A DNA stretch of 64,000 nt from Algoriphagus aestuariicola (GTDB taxonomy: Bacteria > Bacteroidota > Bacteroidia > Cytophagales > Cyclobacteriaceae). The first letter of the stretch is position 1, and each line of letters starts with the position of its first letter. Where the stretch lies: contig NZ_JAFKCW010000002.1 in assembly GCF_017254835.1 (NCBI RefSeq), positions 186,001 through 250,000 of the forward strand, written 5' to 3'. Of the stretch, positions 43,565-52,741 are shown one piece after another. The position numbers and the translations under genes were made by a program. Below the pieces are notes generated by a model, which made no database searches, had not been told where the DNA came from, and saw nothing but the letters and a program-made list of their open reading frames with translations.

Positions 43565-44587
43565 TCAGTGCAAAATCTTGTACACCAGCTCGCGGAGGAT
43601 TTCACCCTGTTCCATACTTCCGGAGTCCACTCCTTTGAAACGAAGGTCTGCCTCTTTGATGTGTGCGAACACCTCAATTACCTTGCCCAATTTGTAGTTT
43701 CGGGCTGCCACAGAATACTCTTTTATCGCATAGGGGTTTACGCCAATGGTCCCCGCGAGCTGGTTGTCGGGCATCGCTCCCGCCCGGTGGATGAGGGCAA
43801 TCTTGCTGAAATAATTATACAGCAATGAAAAAATCGGGATAATCGGGTGAGCCTTTGGATTTTGTATAAAATACTGGATGATCTGGTTTGCCTTCACTAC
43901 ATCCCTGAAGCCTATGGCTTTGCTCAGCTCAAAGTTGTTGTACTCCTTGTTGATTCCAATATATTTGGAGATATGCTCGGCTGTGAACTTGGTCGGCTCC
44001 GGAAAATTGATCAGCATCTTTCCAACCTCATTGGTGATTACTTCGAGGTTGTTTCCGATCGAGTCGGAAAGAAGCTGAGCTGCCTTTGGCTCGATTTGGT
44101 GCCCCAGTCCCCTGAAATAACCCTCAACCCACTCGGTAAGCTTCCAGTCTTTGACTTTCTCGGAATTGACAAAGACGGTCTTCTTGTCGAGTTCTTTTTT
44201 CATCGCGCCTCTGCCGTCCAGTTTCTTGTGCTTGTGGGCGAACACGAGAATGGTGCTGGGCAAAGGGTTACTAATGTAGGCAAGGAGGAGTTTCTGCGCA
44301 TCCTCCTTTCCCATATCGGGTATGCTCTGCGCCTCTTTTACAATGACCACCTGACGCTCCGCCATCATGGGAAACTTACGCGCATTGCTCAGGATCAAGT
44401 TGATCGGAGAGTCTTTGCCGTACATCACAAGTTGATTGAATCCTTTCTCATGCTCCGGTATCGCATTTTTCTCGATGTAGTCCGTGATCAGGTCAATGTA
44501 GTACGGTTCTTCCCCTTCCAGAAAGTAGATAGGGGCAAACTTTTTCGCTTTCAGATCTTTGAGTACAGCGTCGGGAGAATGGGCCAT
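43565..44587 (-). CDS. holA: DNA polymerase III delta subunit
   Basis: 340 residues. The family blocks are FAPIYFLEGEEPYYIDLITD at the N-terminus, SNARKFPMMAERQVVIVKEA, the AAA-like lid region LVFAHKHKKLDG, and the C-terminal collar LIHRAGAMPDNQLAGTIG then PYAIKEYSVAARNY. The delta subunit opens the beta clamp. It is separate from the downstream TPR-barrel operon (133-bp gap) and divergent from the TPR gene at 44798. Confidence 0.93.
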   Translation of the reverse strand: MAHSPDAVLKDLKAKKFAPIYFLEGEEPYYIDLITDYIEKNAIPEHEKGFNQLVMYGKDSPINLILSNARKFPMMAERQVVIVKEAQSIPDMGKEDAQKLLLAYISNPLPSTILVFAHKHKKLDGRGAMKKELDKKTVFVNSEKVKDWKLTEWVEGYFRGLGHQIEPKAAQLLSDSIGNNLEVITNEVGKMLINFPEPTKFTAEHISKYIGINKEYNNFELSKAIGFRDVVKANQIIQYFIQNPKAHPIIPIFSLLYNYFSKIALIHRAGAMPDNQLAGTIGVNPYAIKEYSVAARNYKLGKVIEVFAHIKEADLRFKGVDSGSMEQGEILRELVYKILH

Positions 44588-44658
44588 GGATGGGAAAAAC
44601 TAGAGGGTTTAAAGATAACAGGCAGACCGAAATGGGCGCAAAATCCAGGAAAATATTC

Positions 44659-44687
44659 TTTGGCAAACTATTCCCGCCTTAACTTTG
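44659..44687 (+). promoter_or_regulatory. Bacteroidota promoter for the TPR gene
   Basis: TTTG at 44659-44662, 17-base spacer, exact TAACTTTG at 44680-44687. ATG follows at 44798, giving a leader of about 100 bases. Confidence 0.7.
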
Positions 44688-44797
44688 TATGATCAATAAG
44701 GTATCGGAAGTAGTCTAGTGCCAGCAATTATGGCAAAGAGAAGGAGTCTCCATCGCAAAGAAACTTGCCGATTCAACCGAAAAGAAAAATAGGAAAG

Positions 44798-45517
44798 ATG
44801 AACTTCGAAAAAGGGATTGCGCTGTATCAGGAAGGGAAATTTGAGGAAGCATTGGAAATTTTCGACACATTGGTCGCAACCAATCCGGACCAAGCTAATG
44901 TACATCTCTATAGGGCGAGGATCCTGACCCGTATGGGAAAAGGCGAAAATGCACTGGAGGAATTTGACCTTCTACTCAAACTGGATCCCTATAATACGGA
45001 CTACATCAGCGATCGTGGAGTCGTGCTGCACTTGCTTGGAAGGAATGAGGAAGCGCTCGGTGAACTCGACCGAGCCGCCAACCTTGATCCGAAAAATCCC
45101 TATCGATATAGTAGCAGAGCATTTTTCAAAGACCGGGTCGGTGATCTTCATGGCGCAATCGAAGATTATGAGAAGGCGATAGCGTTGGATCCAGAGGACG
45201 CCGTGGCTTATAACAATAAAGGGCTGGTTGAAGAGAAACTTGGCTTCAAGGAGCGTTCAAAAAAAAGCTTTGAAAAGTCTGACGACCTGATCGGATATAA
45301 ACCCCAAGCAGGAGAAAACGAGCTCCCGCCCATTGGAAAAGCAAAGTCCACTGAAGCGGCCCAACCTGCACCTCAGCCAGAGCAAGAGTCCGGAAAAATG
45401 AGTACAGGCCATTTCTGGAATACGGTGAGAGCTTTGCTAGTAGATCGCAAAACAAGACAGGAATTCGGGAAGTTTTTGCTGGATCTTTTCTCTGGAAAAA
45501 GACCTAAAAACTCTTGA
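44798..45517 (+). CDS. TPR-repeat protein, 239 aa
   Basis: Start taken at ATG 44798 (MNFEKGIALYQEGKFEEALE); an in-frame TTG at 44765 adds 11 residues. Four or five TPR units cover residues 1-150 (FEEALEIFDTLVATNPDQA; ALEEFDLLLKLDPYNTDY; ALGELDRAANLDPKNPY; AIEDYEKAIALDPEDAVAY). The C-terminal 80 residues are charged and Pro-rich and end KTRQEFGKFLLDLFSGKRPK. No signal peptide, so probably cytoplasmic. Its last 14 bases overlap the stop end of the convergent universal stress gene. Confidence 0.85.
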   Translation: MNFEKGIALYQEGKFEEALEIFDTLVATNPDQANVHLYRARILTRMGKGENALEEFDLLLKLDPYNTDYISDRGVVLHLLGRNEEALGELDRAANLDPKNPYRYSSRAFFKDRVGDLHGAIEDYEKAIALDPEDAVAYNNKGLVEEKLGFKERSKKSFEKSDDLIGYKPQAGENELPPIGKAKSTEAAQPAPQPEQESGKMSTGHFWNTVRALLVDRKTRQEFGKFLLDLFSGKRPKNS

Positions 45518-46349
45518 TCACCCAAAGCGGCTTGTTGAGAAAATAGGACATCTTCTTGGACAGGTTTTTGGAGAAGATCTGGTCAAAGAAAGACTTCTTC
45601 TTGCTAAGAGTCACCAAAATATCCCCCTTGGCGACCTGCAGGTAGTTTTCCAAGCCCAACGCCAATTCGTCCCGGTAAGATTTCAGCACGTAGTTGATTT
45701 TTTCGTAGCGGACAAAGGGTTTGATTTCGTCTACCATCGCGATGTGTAGGGACTTGTCTATTGCCTTTTGGCTGAATGAGACGTGGACGATGTCGATCTC
45801 AGAGTCGAACAAACCGGCGATTTCAACCACTTTTTGGATTGCAAGTTTGTCTTCCTCCATGTAGTCGGATGCATAGACGAACTTTCGGGGAGGCTTGAAA
45901 AACACTTTTCTCGGCACGATGAGGATATCTCGGTCAGCCTGCTCTACCATTCGGCTGGCTCGGCTTCCGATAATTTGGGAGCGAAGCTCATTGATCCCCT
46001 CGGTGCCGGCCACGATCAGATCCGCCTTCATTTTCTTGGCGTAATCGAGGGTGGCGCTCACGATTTTGCCCTCTTGAAAATCAACTTCACAACCCGCCAA
46101 ACCATTTGGAATACCTTCGTAGACCACCGCCTTTTGGAGGTTGACCAATTTCTCCTTTACGAAGTCCTTTTGGTTTTTCCCCTCTTGATCCAAGGGGGAC
46201 AGCTTCAGATAGTCCTCCAAATTGAGTACATGAAACAAAACCAACTGTGCATTTAACCTCTCTCCCAATTTTGTTGCAAACTCTATCGCGTTAAGGGAAC
46301 ATTCAGAAAAATCAGTGGGACAAAGTATCTTAAAAGTGTTTTCCATCAT
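45504..46349 (-). CDS. Tandem universal stress protein (UspA x2)
   Basis: 281 residues from ATG 46347-46349. Two UspA units: the first (KILCPTDFSECSLNAIEFA, then GKIVSATLDYAKKMKADLIV and the ATP-loop GTEGINELRSQIIGS, split here, with SRMVEQADRDILIVPR) and a divergent second half (KFVYASDYMEEDKLAIQKVV, GDILVTLSKKKSF) that lacks the G-x-x-G-x9-G-S/T motif. The protein probably senses nucleotide or acts as a stress tolerance factor. It overlaps the TPR gene tail-to-tail by 14 bases, and starts five bases after the ghrA-like stop, so it shares that transcript. Confidence 0.9.
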   Translation of the reverse strand: MMENTFKILCPTDFSECSLNAIEFATKLGERLNAQLVLFHVLNLEDYLKLSPLDQEGKNQKDFVKEKLVNLQKAVVYEGIPNGLAGCEVDFQEGKIVSATLDYAKKMKADLIVAGTEGINELRSQIIGSRASRMVEQADRDILIVPRKVFFKPPRKFVYASDYMEEDKLAIQKVVEIAGLFDSEIDIVHVSFSQKAIDKSLHIAMVDEIKPFVRYEKINYVLKSYRDELALGLENYLQVAKGDILVTLSKKKSFFDQIFSKNLSKKMSYFLNKPLWVIKSF

Positions 46350-46354
46350 CACAA

Positions 46355-47275
46355 TCAATAGCCTCTTTGGCGGTTAACGAGATTCAAAAGCCGCTGGTTG
46401 GACTTCATTCTCTTGAAATTTTCGACAATCTGCGGTGCTGCTGCCTGGGGATTGGTCACGCTTGCAATGTGAGGGGTCAGCTGAATTCTACTTTCTTCCC
46501 AAAACGGATGATCGCCCGGCAAAGGCTCCGTCCTATAAACGTCCAAAAGTGCTCCCGAAATATATCCCTGATCCAAGGCCGGTATCAAATCCACCTCCAC
46601 CAAGTGTTTGCCTCGGGCTACGTTGATCAAAAAAGTGCCTGGCTTACATTTCTTGAAAAAGTCAAGGTTGAGAATGTTTTCGGTGTCCCTAGTCAGGGGC
46701 AAAAGACAGACAAGCACGTTGATTTCATCCAAAAATTCCTGCAGCCGGTTTTTTGAAAAATAGGGATAGGCGAAATCATTCTTCTCGGAAAACCCATACC
46801 CCGATACTCGAAAGCCCATATAGTTCAGTTTGTCCAAAACGTCTCCGCCGAGAGCACCTACACCCATGACGCCCACACTGACAGGAATCTCCGGGTTACT
46901 CATATCCCAAACCTTACGCTTCTGGTCTGCTTGGTATCTCGTGATCTGCCGGTGAAAATTCAGCACTCCCATTACGACGTAGTTGGTCATCGACCATGTT
47001 AACTTTTCGTCCACTATCCTCACGATAGGAAGCGTATCAGGAATGCTCGGATCACTGAGAATATGGTCCACGCCAGCACCTAGAGAGCTGATCAGTTTGA
47101 GATTGGGAAGCGAGTCCAGATAGCCAGGAGGGTGTTGCCATAGCAAGGCCATTTCGACTTCCTCTGGTTTTTGGATATCCGGATATACCTGAATATCGAC
47201 GTCCGGGTCGCAAAAAGTGAGGGCTTCGATCCAGATTTTGGGGTCTCGGCCAGGGCTTATGATAGCTAAGCTCAT
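46355..47275 (-). CDS. ghrA: Glyoxylate/hydroxypyruvate reductase A-like dehydrogenase
   Basis: 306 residues of the D-isomer-specific 2-hydroxyacid dehydrogenase family. NAD(P) loop GVMGVGALGGDVLDKL, catalytic Arg in NVARGKHLVEVDL, Glu in YRTEPLPGDHPFWEE and His in LTPHIASVTNPQAA, the GhrA-branch pattern. The N-terminal SPGRDPKIWIEAL and LLWQHPPG are also typical of GhrA. It reduces glyoxylate and hydroxypyruvate with NADPH. The universal stress gene follows after five bases. Confidence 0.92.
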   Translation of the reverse strand: MSLAIISPGRDPKIWIEALTFCDPDVDIQVYPDIQKPEEVEMALLWQHPPGYLDSLPNLKLISSLGAGVDHILSDPSIPDTLPIVRIVDEKLTWSMTNYVVMGVLNFHRQITRYQADQKRKVWDMSNPEIPVSVGVMGVGALGGDVLDKLNYMGFRVSGYGFSEKNDFAYPYFSKNRLQEFLDEINVLVCLLPLTRDTENILNLDFFKKCKPGTFLINVARGKHLVEVDLIPALDQGYISGALLDVYRTEPLPGDHPFWEESRIQLTPHIASVTNPQAAAPQIVENFKRMKSNQRLLNLVNRQRGY

Positions 47276-47455
47276 TTTAAGTATTTTTGGGTCTTAGTGT
47301 AAAAATAACAGGTTCGGAAAGCCCCTCGCAGCCACTAGTCAAAAAGCACGTGGAAAATCAGGGAGCGAGAAGAGAAAAAACCACGAAATTGACTCGATAT
47401 TTTGAACCATGGATATGGTTTTCAAATTGTATTCGAAACTTAAATTAAATAAAAC

Positions 47456-48304
47456 ATGACAAGTAAATTTTATTTCGCGTTCCTGATTATGCTTCTGGCA
47501 AGTTTTGCCAGCTTTTCGCAGCAAATCCAGATGCCTCAAGCAAGCCCCAGTTCCAAAATCTCACAGCAATTTGGCTTGTCAGTGGTGACGGTAGACTACA
47601 GTCGCCCCAGTGCAAGGGGGAGGAAAATCTTTGGGGAATTGGTTCCCTATGGCCAAATCTGGAGAACAGGAGCCAACTCTGCTACCCGACTCAACTTTTC
47701 CTCGGAAGTCTCGATCAATGGACAAAAGGTACCGGCAGGCACCTATGCACTATACGCAATTCCTGAGAAAAGTCAATGGACGCTTATCCTTAGCAAAAAC
47801 ACGGAGCTGTGGGGCGCGATAGGATATAATCCCGCCGAGGATCAGCTGAGATTCAAAGCAGAGGCCACGAAGTCTGGCAAGAAGTACGAGACTTTTGAGT
47901 TTGGATTCAATAATGTGACCGACAATTCTGTCGTGGCATCGCTGAAATGGGAAAACACCCAGGTAGACTTCAAAATCGAAACTGAAGTCGATCCCATAGT
48001 AATGGCCCAGATCCAAAAAGAAATAATCGACGCCAACTCCACCAACCCTTCCCTTTTATTCCAGGCGGCAAACTACTATTTCAGCACTTCGCGGGATTTA
48101 GACCAAGCCTATGAGTGGGTGAAAAAATCCACGGACAGCGAACCCCAATACTGGACGATGCATCTCAGAGCCAAAATAGAGAATGCTTTGGGAATGAAAA
48201 CCGAAGCGTTGGGCTCTGCGACCCAATCAAAGGAAATGGCCTCCGAAGCCGGAAATCCAGATTATGTAGCACTGAATGATCGCTTGATCAAGTCAATAAA
48301 GTAA
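47456..48304 (+). CDS. DUF2911-family exported protein
   Basis: 282 residues. Signal peptide (MTSKFYFAFLIMLLASFASF). The body holds the DUF2911 signature: VTVDYSRPSARGRKIFGELV, PYGQIWRTGANSATRLNFS, then GQKVPAGTYALYAIPEKSQW, split here, and TLILSKNTELWG. The last 90 residues are TPR-like. Members are common in Bacteroidota, function unknown; the fold is beta-rich and often fused to TPR. ATG 47456 is preceded by an AT-rich gap. A strong bidirectional terminator follows. Confidence 0.9.
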   Translation: MTSKFYFAFLIMLLASFASFSQQIQMPQASPSSKISQQFGLSVVTVDYSRPSARGRKIFGELVPYGQIWRTGANSATRLNFSSEVSINGQKVPAGTYALYAIPEKSQWTLILSKNTELWGAIGYNPAEDQLRFKAEATKSGKKYETFEFGFNNVTDNSVVASLKWENTQVDFKIETEVDPIVMAQIQKEIIDANSTNPSLLFQAANYYFSTSRDLDQAYEWVKKSTDSEPQYWTMHLRAKIENALGMKTEALGSATQSKEMASEAGNPDYVALNDRLIKSIK

Positions 48305-48319
48305 GTAAGAATTCATACA

Positions 48320-48354
48320 AAAAAGGGCTTCAAACTAAATCTGAAGCCCTTTTT
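48320..48354. terminator. Strong bidirectional terminator
   Basis: Stem AAAAAGGGCTTCA / TGAAGCCCTTTTT with a nine-base loop. It serves the convergent DUF2911 (plus) and SSS symporter (minus) genes. Confidence 0.92.
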
Positions 48355-48367
48355 TGTTTTGTGATGC

Positions 48368-50086
48368 TTAGTTCGCCTTGGCCCTAGCTCCCACCAGCGG
48401 TTGCAAAATCAACCCAAAAAACATGACGGTCAAGCATCCAACGGCATTGTACCATAAAAAGCCGATTTCCCAATGGAAGCCCAATATTCCGACGCCATTT
48501 CGGAAGTGAATGAGAAGTATGCAGGCCTGGGAGAGAATTGCCGCAATGAACACAGCCCGTCCTTTGACCCATTTCATGAAAAAGCCCACAAGAAACACCC
48601 CTAGCATAGTTCCGTAGAACAGAGACCCAAGCAGGTTGATGGCTTGGATCAGGTTTTCAAAGAGCGATGCATAAGTTGCAAACAGAATTGCCCCCAATCC
48701 CCAAAATGCGGTAAATGCTTTTGACGAACGGACGTAGTGCCTGTCGCTTGCATCCTTATTGATTGATCTTTTATAGAGATCGATGGTCGTAGTGGATCCT
48801 AATGCATTCAGCTCCGAGGCAGACGAAGACATAGCAGCGCTGAATATCACAGCAAAAAGCAACCCAACAAGACCTTTGGGTAGATAGTCCATCACAAACC
48901 TCATAAACACATAGTCTGTATCCCTCGTTTCTGCTACAGGATCATTTTCGAGAATCAGAGCTTTTGTCTTATCCCGTATCTCGCCTTGCTCCTGCTTCAG
49001 GGTGAGGATTTTATCCTTGATCACGCTGACGTTTTCCTCTTCTCCCCGATCGATAGCGCTGAGCATCTCTTGATAGGCTAGCTTACTGGATTCAAAGTTG
49101 GTTTCATATTTTTCCTCCAATTCCTGGAATTGGGTAGCATACTCGCTCTGGCGTAGCTTGTCTGTTTGAACCCGGTTAAACACCACCGGCGGTTGGACAA
49201 ACTGGTAGAACACAAAAACCATCACCCCTATGAATAGGATAATGAACTGCATGGGTATTTTCAGGAATCCGTTCATCACCAAGCCGGCTCGGATTTGAGC
49301 TACTGACTGCCCAGACAAATACCTTGCTACCTGACTTTGGTCTGTACCGAAATATCCCAGTGAAAGAAAGAGAGCGGCAGTCAAACCCGACCACACGTTA
49401 TATCTATCCGCAAGATCAAACTCAAAGCTCACCACGTTGAGTTTTTCCATTTTTCCCGCAACCTGAAGCGCATCACCAAAGGATATCGGAAGCATCTGTA
49501 TCACTATGATGCCGGCTAAAACCATTCCTCCCATCATCACCGCCATTTGCTGCTTTTGAGTGACGGAGACCGCCTCCGTACCGCCTGAAACGGTGTAGAT
49601 AATCACGATCATGCCGATGAAAATATTGGTCCAAGTCAAATTCCATCCCAAAAGGGTTGAAAGGATAATCGCGGGACCGTAGATGGTAATGCCAGCAGCC
49701 AGACCTCTTTGGACGATAAAAAGTAGCGCAGTGAGGGTTCGAGTCTTCAGGTCAAAACGCTGCTCGAGGTATTCATAAGCTGTGTAGATCTTCAGCTTGT
49801 AGTAGATCGGGACGAAACTCGCCGAGATGATGATCATGGCCAGAGGAAGCCCGAAATAAAACTGGATAAAACGCATCCCATCCTCATAGGCTTGGCCGGG
49901 TGTGCTGAGGAAAGTAATCGCGGAAGCCTGCGTGGCCATGATTGACAGACCTATTGTCCACCAGTTCATTGAACTTCGGCCCCTAAGGTAATGCTCTAAA
50001 GTTCGGTTTTGCTTGGTTTTATAGATGCCGTAGGCGGCGATCGAAATCAAGGTCCAAAACAGGACAACCCAGTCGAGTGTACTCAT
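48368..50086 (-). CDS. Sodium:solute symporter (SSS family) with a soluble insertion
   Basis: 572 residues. Family blocks: GRSSMNWWTIGLSIMATQAS, FLSTPGQAYEDGMRF, YTVSGGTEAVSVTQKQQ, GYFGTDQSQVARYLSG (the SSS signature). Thirteen or so helices are visible. Residues about 303-390 form a charged, coiled-coil-like stretch (QELEEKYETNFESSKLAYQE, DKILTLKQEQGEIRDK) inside an otherwise membrane-embedded protein. Substrate is unknown; the upstream genes are a PIG-L family protein and a 36-residue membrane peptide. Start overlaps the peptide stop (ATGA). Confidence 0.93.
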   Translation of the reverse strand: MSTLDWVVLFWTLISIAAYGIYKTKQNRTLEHYLRGRSSMNWWTIGLSIMATQASAITFLSTPGQAYEDGMRFIQFYFGLPLAMIIISASFVPIYYKLKIYTAYEYLEQRFDLKTRTLTALLFIVQRGLAAGITIYGPAIILSTLLGWNLTWTNIFIGMIVIIYTVSGGTEAVSVTQKQQMAVMMGGMVLAGIIVIQMLPISFGDALQVAGKMEKLNVVSFEFDLADRYNVWSGLTAALFLSLGYFGTDQSQVARYLSGQSVAQIRAGLVMNGFLKIPMQFIILFIGVMVFVFYQFVQPPVVFNRVQTDKLRQSEYATQFQELEEKYETNFESSKLAYQEMLSAIDRGEEENVSVIKDKILTLKQEQGEIRDKTKALILENDPVAETRDTDYVFMRFVMDYLPKGLVGLLFAVIFSAAMSSSASELNALGSTTTIDLYKRSINKDASDRHYVRSSKAFTAFWGLGAILFATYASLFENLIQAINLLGSLFYGTMLGVFLVGFFMKWVKGRAVFIAAILSQACILLIHFRNGVGILGFHWEIGFLWYNAVGCLTVMFFGLILQPLVGARAKAN

Positions 50087-50193
50087 TCGAATGCTACCGT
50101 TAGCCAGTAAAACAACACGATCATGAGCATCAAGCTAGCCATCAGCCCTAAGTAAATCAACTTCCAGCGTATCTTAGGTTCGCTCATGGTCAT
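50083..50193 (-). CDS. Small single-helix membrane protein coupled to the SSS symporter, 36 aa
   Basis: Reading from ATG 50191-50193 (MTMSEPKIRWKLIYLGLMAS then LMLMIVLFYWLTVAFE): a short cytoplasmic basic start, one hydrophobic helix, acidic end. A second ATG at 50185-50187 gives 34 residues. It overlaps the PIG-L stop at one side and the symporter start at the other, each by four bases, so the three genes are translationally coupled. Small membrane partners of sodium carriers are known, for example DUF4212 or MetS, but this one does not match them clearly. Too short to be listed by default gene callers. Confidence 0.65.
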   Translation of the reverse strand: MTMSEPKIRWKLIYLGLMASLMLMIVLFYWLTVAFE

Positions 50194-52652
50194 TGTTCGA
50201 TAAGATTGATGAATAACTTGATAGCACCAGGAACCCCAGCAGGCAACTGTCTGAAGAACGAAATGCCAGTATACACAAAGGTGCCTTCCCCATACTTGCC
50301 CACCAAAAGTGCCCCCTTGCTGGGAGTTTCGCCGGGATCTTGCATGACGAACGGAGTTTGATATTGCGGGTCGATGGCCGTCGCAAAATAAAGTCCCCTC
50401 TCCTGCACCCATCCATCCATGTCTTGCTCGTTCATTTGGTTTGGTTGAGACAAAACGGGACTTTTCCATTCCGCCGTCACCGGAGATCCCTGTACCGACA
50501 CTCTATCCCTGCCTATCGTGAATGGGAATGGACCTATCTGCCTAGTCAAAAGCGGGCTGCTGGTATTATACTGGACGATCAGGTTCCCTCCATCCCTTAC
50601 GTAGTCCAACAGAATAGCCTGATTGGCAGCCAGAAACTCATTGGTATTATAAGCCCTGATTCCTACTACGATTGCTTTAAATTGGCTCAAGTACTCGGCA
50701 TCATAATTCTCCGGACCGACTAGAGTTACTTTGTAACCCAAGGCTGTAAGAACACCCGGTACATCATCACCGGCTCCGGGTATGTAGCCAATCTCGGCGG
50801 CTGATGTTTTCCAATCAGCCTGAATGAGGTTGAAAGAAGATGGAACCAAATAAGTCAGATTGGGAATGTGCTTGTAGGAGATGCTCCGGGTGTGCTGGGT
50901 ATAGCTTTTCCCTTCCACGGTGGTAAATCTTGCAGTTACCTCTTTCAGGCCGCTGCCATTTGGAGAAAAGGCAACTTGGTAAACTCTCCGCTTTTGAGTA
51001 AAGACATCACTTGTGGCCAGTATGCTAAATTGAGAAGGGTCCAAGCCAACGAAGTCCAATTCGCCTTCTAGAAGCTTGTCTCTGAAACTCACCGAAACGG
51101 TGAGTGTTGGATCTGCACCGGAGACCAGAAAAACGTTGTCTTTGGCGACCAAAAGCTCGACCTCCGGAACGATCGTAAATGGCTGTTTTACCTCACCATC
51201 CACTTGATCGTTGTATTTGTACTGCAAGGGAACAGAGTGCACAAGCTTCTGACCAAGGATGGTAAAATTCAATTCACCTGAAATTGCAGGGTCATTGAAA
51301 GGTTTGCCAATAAGCTGTTGATCAGCTACATCAAATAAGGCCCCATCTATTGGCTTCTCAAGCCAATAAGGTTGGGAGTAGCTAGCATCTTGAGGAATAG
51401 TGATATCTACCGGCATGACTAGCAGCCTGTTTTCTACCAACTCACCTTTTACGTCCGGATAATCCTGCCCATTTGACCGGAATCCAGTAAGGTCAATAGC
51501 AATTGAGGAAGGGTTGTTTATCACCAATTCCGCTTGGATCTCCTCTCCAGGATATCCTAGCTCTTTTCGAACGTTGTATTCCACCTCCAAGCCTAAGCTC
51601 ATCAGAATTGCCCGGTCCAGTTTCGCGACCTTTTCGGCCAGCCATATTTCTTTCGAATTGAGCGCCAGCAAATCGGATCTGATCTCCAAAAGCCCAGGGA
51701 TATTTTGCTCAGGCTTCACGAAATCGAAATCTGAAATAAGCTGTTCGAGTTTGTCCTGAACTAGTTCAGCTCCAGCCACCGTCTGCCATCTATCCTCAAC
51801 TCCATCGAAAGCGTCATCGCTGTAATCCTCCCCTCCCACCAACTGGATGTAGTCTTTTGCTGGCCCTATTCCCGCGGTGGCGCCAAAACCTTGGGACTTG
51901 TGCATAGTTCTACTATCCGCAGCGATTTGATGAAACGTCTCTCCCAAAATCGGATCATAGCCGCCTACCTCAAACACATGGTACTTCTTACCCTCTTCCG
52001 GTATAAATTCGCCACCGAAATTGTAGGCATTAAAGAAAATTCGTTTTGCCTGCCAAGGTTTTACCCTTTGGAGCTGTTCAGGGAACGCATTTGATTTTCC
52101 AGCGAGATCAAAGGCTTCCCCCGCCAGGATAGCCGAGGTCGTGTGATGTCCATGCGTGACTCCTGGGATAGTGTTGAACCTGGTGATGATGATGTCGGGC
52201 TGAAACTTTCGAATAGCCCATACTACATCTGCCAAGACCTTCTGCTTATCCCAGTTTTGTAGGGTCTCGCTCGGATTTTTGCTATAGCCAAAGTCCAGTG
52301 CACGGGTGAAATACTGCCGTCCTCCGTCTGTTGCTCTGGCCTTCAGAAGCTCCTGCGTGCGGATTTGTCCGAGTTCAACTCCAAGTTCCTTGCCGATCAA
52401 ATTTTGGCCACCATCCCCTCTTGTAAGGCTCAGATAGGCTACTTCGGCATGGACACCGTTGACTAGGTAGGAAATAAGCCGCGTATTTTCATCATCGGGA
52501 TGAGCCGCCACATACAGAATTCGCTTAGTTTCCTCCAATTGAAGGATCTGCTGATAGATCACAGAAGAAGGGACCGACTGGCCGAAAGTAAGGTTGCTAG
52601 AAACGCCGAAGAAAAAGAAAATAAGAATTAGGACGTCCTTTGGTCTGGTCAT
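50190..52652 (-). CDS. PIG-L family deacetylase with C-terminal glutamine-amidotransferase-like domain
   Basis: 820 residues from ATG 52650-52652 (MTRPKDVLILIFFFFGVSS), a signal peptide; a GTG six codons before it is rejected. The N-terminal LmbE/PIG-L domain (about 45-260) has the zinc site HPDDE and the HGHHTTSA histidines, with SLTRGDGGQN. The middle part is beta-rich and unassigned. Residues about 620-810 (YDAEYLSQFKAIVVGIRAYN, then LDYVRDGGNLIVQYN) resemble the GATase1/ThuA-like fold without a visible catalytic triad. PIG-L enzymes remove acetyl groups from N-acetyl sugars. It is coupled to a small membrane peptide and an SSS symporter, which suggests uptake of the deacetylated product. 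Confidence 0.85.
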   Translation of the reverse strand: MTRPKDVLILIFFFFGVSSNLTFGQSVPSSVIYQQILQLEETKRILYVAAHPDDENTRLISYLVNGVHAEVAYLSLTRGDGGQNLIGKELGVELGQIRTQELLKARATDGGRQYFTRALDFGYSKNPSETLQNWDKQKVLADVVWAIRKFQPDIIITRFNTIPGVTHGHHTTSAILAGEAFDLAGKSNAFPEQLQRVKPWQAKRIFFNAYNFGGEFIPEEGKKYHVFEVGGYDPILGETFHQIAADSRTMHKSQGFGATAGIGPAKDYIQLVGGEDYSDDAFDGVEDRWQTVAGAELVQDKLEQLISDFDFVKPEQNIPGLLEIRSDLLALNSKEIWLAEKVAKLDRAILMSLGLEVEYNVRKELGYPGEEIQAELVINNPSSIAIDLTGFRSNGQDYPDVKGELVENRLLVMPVDITIPQDASYSQPYWLEKPIDGALFDVADQQLIGKPFNDPAISGELNFTILGQKLVHSVPLQYKYNDQVDGEVKQPFTIVPEVELLVAKDNVFLVSGADPTLTVSVSFRDKLLEGELDFVGLDPSQFSILATSDVFTQKRRVYQVAFSPNGSGLKEVTARFTTVEGKSYTQHTRSISYKHIPNLTYLVPSSFNLIQADWKTSAAEIGYIPGAGDDVPGVLTALGYKVTLVGPENYDAEYLSQFKAIVVGIRAYNTNEFLAANQAILLDYVRDGGNLIVQYNTSSPLLTRQIGPFPFTIGRDRVSVQGSPVTAEWKSPVLSQPNQMNEQDMDGWVQERGLYFATAIDPQYQTPFVMQDPGETPSKGALLVGKYGEGTFVYTGISFFRQLPAGVPGAIKLFINLIEQ

Positions 52653-52741
52653 ATGGGGCTTTATTGACACAGAAAGCTATCCTAATCTTGGACGAAATAA
52701 AAATATTTTGTGATTAATGGGCAAAATCCACAAGCCACATC

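Noticed and set aside
43847-44692. 281-residue plus-strand frame opposite holA
   Set aside because: Antisense to a clear holA gene with correct motifs; no independent evidence.
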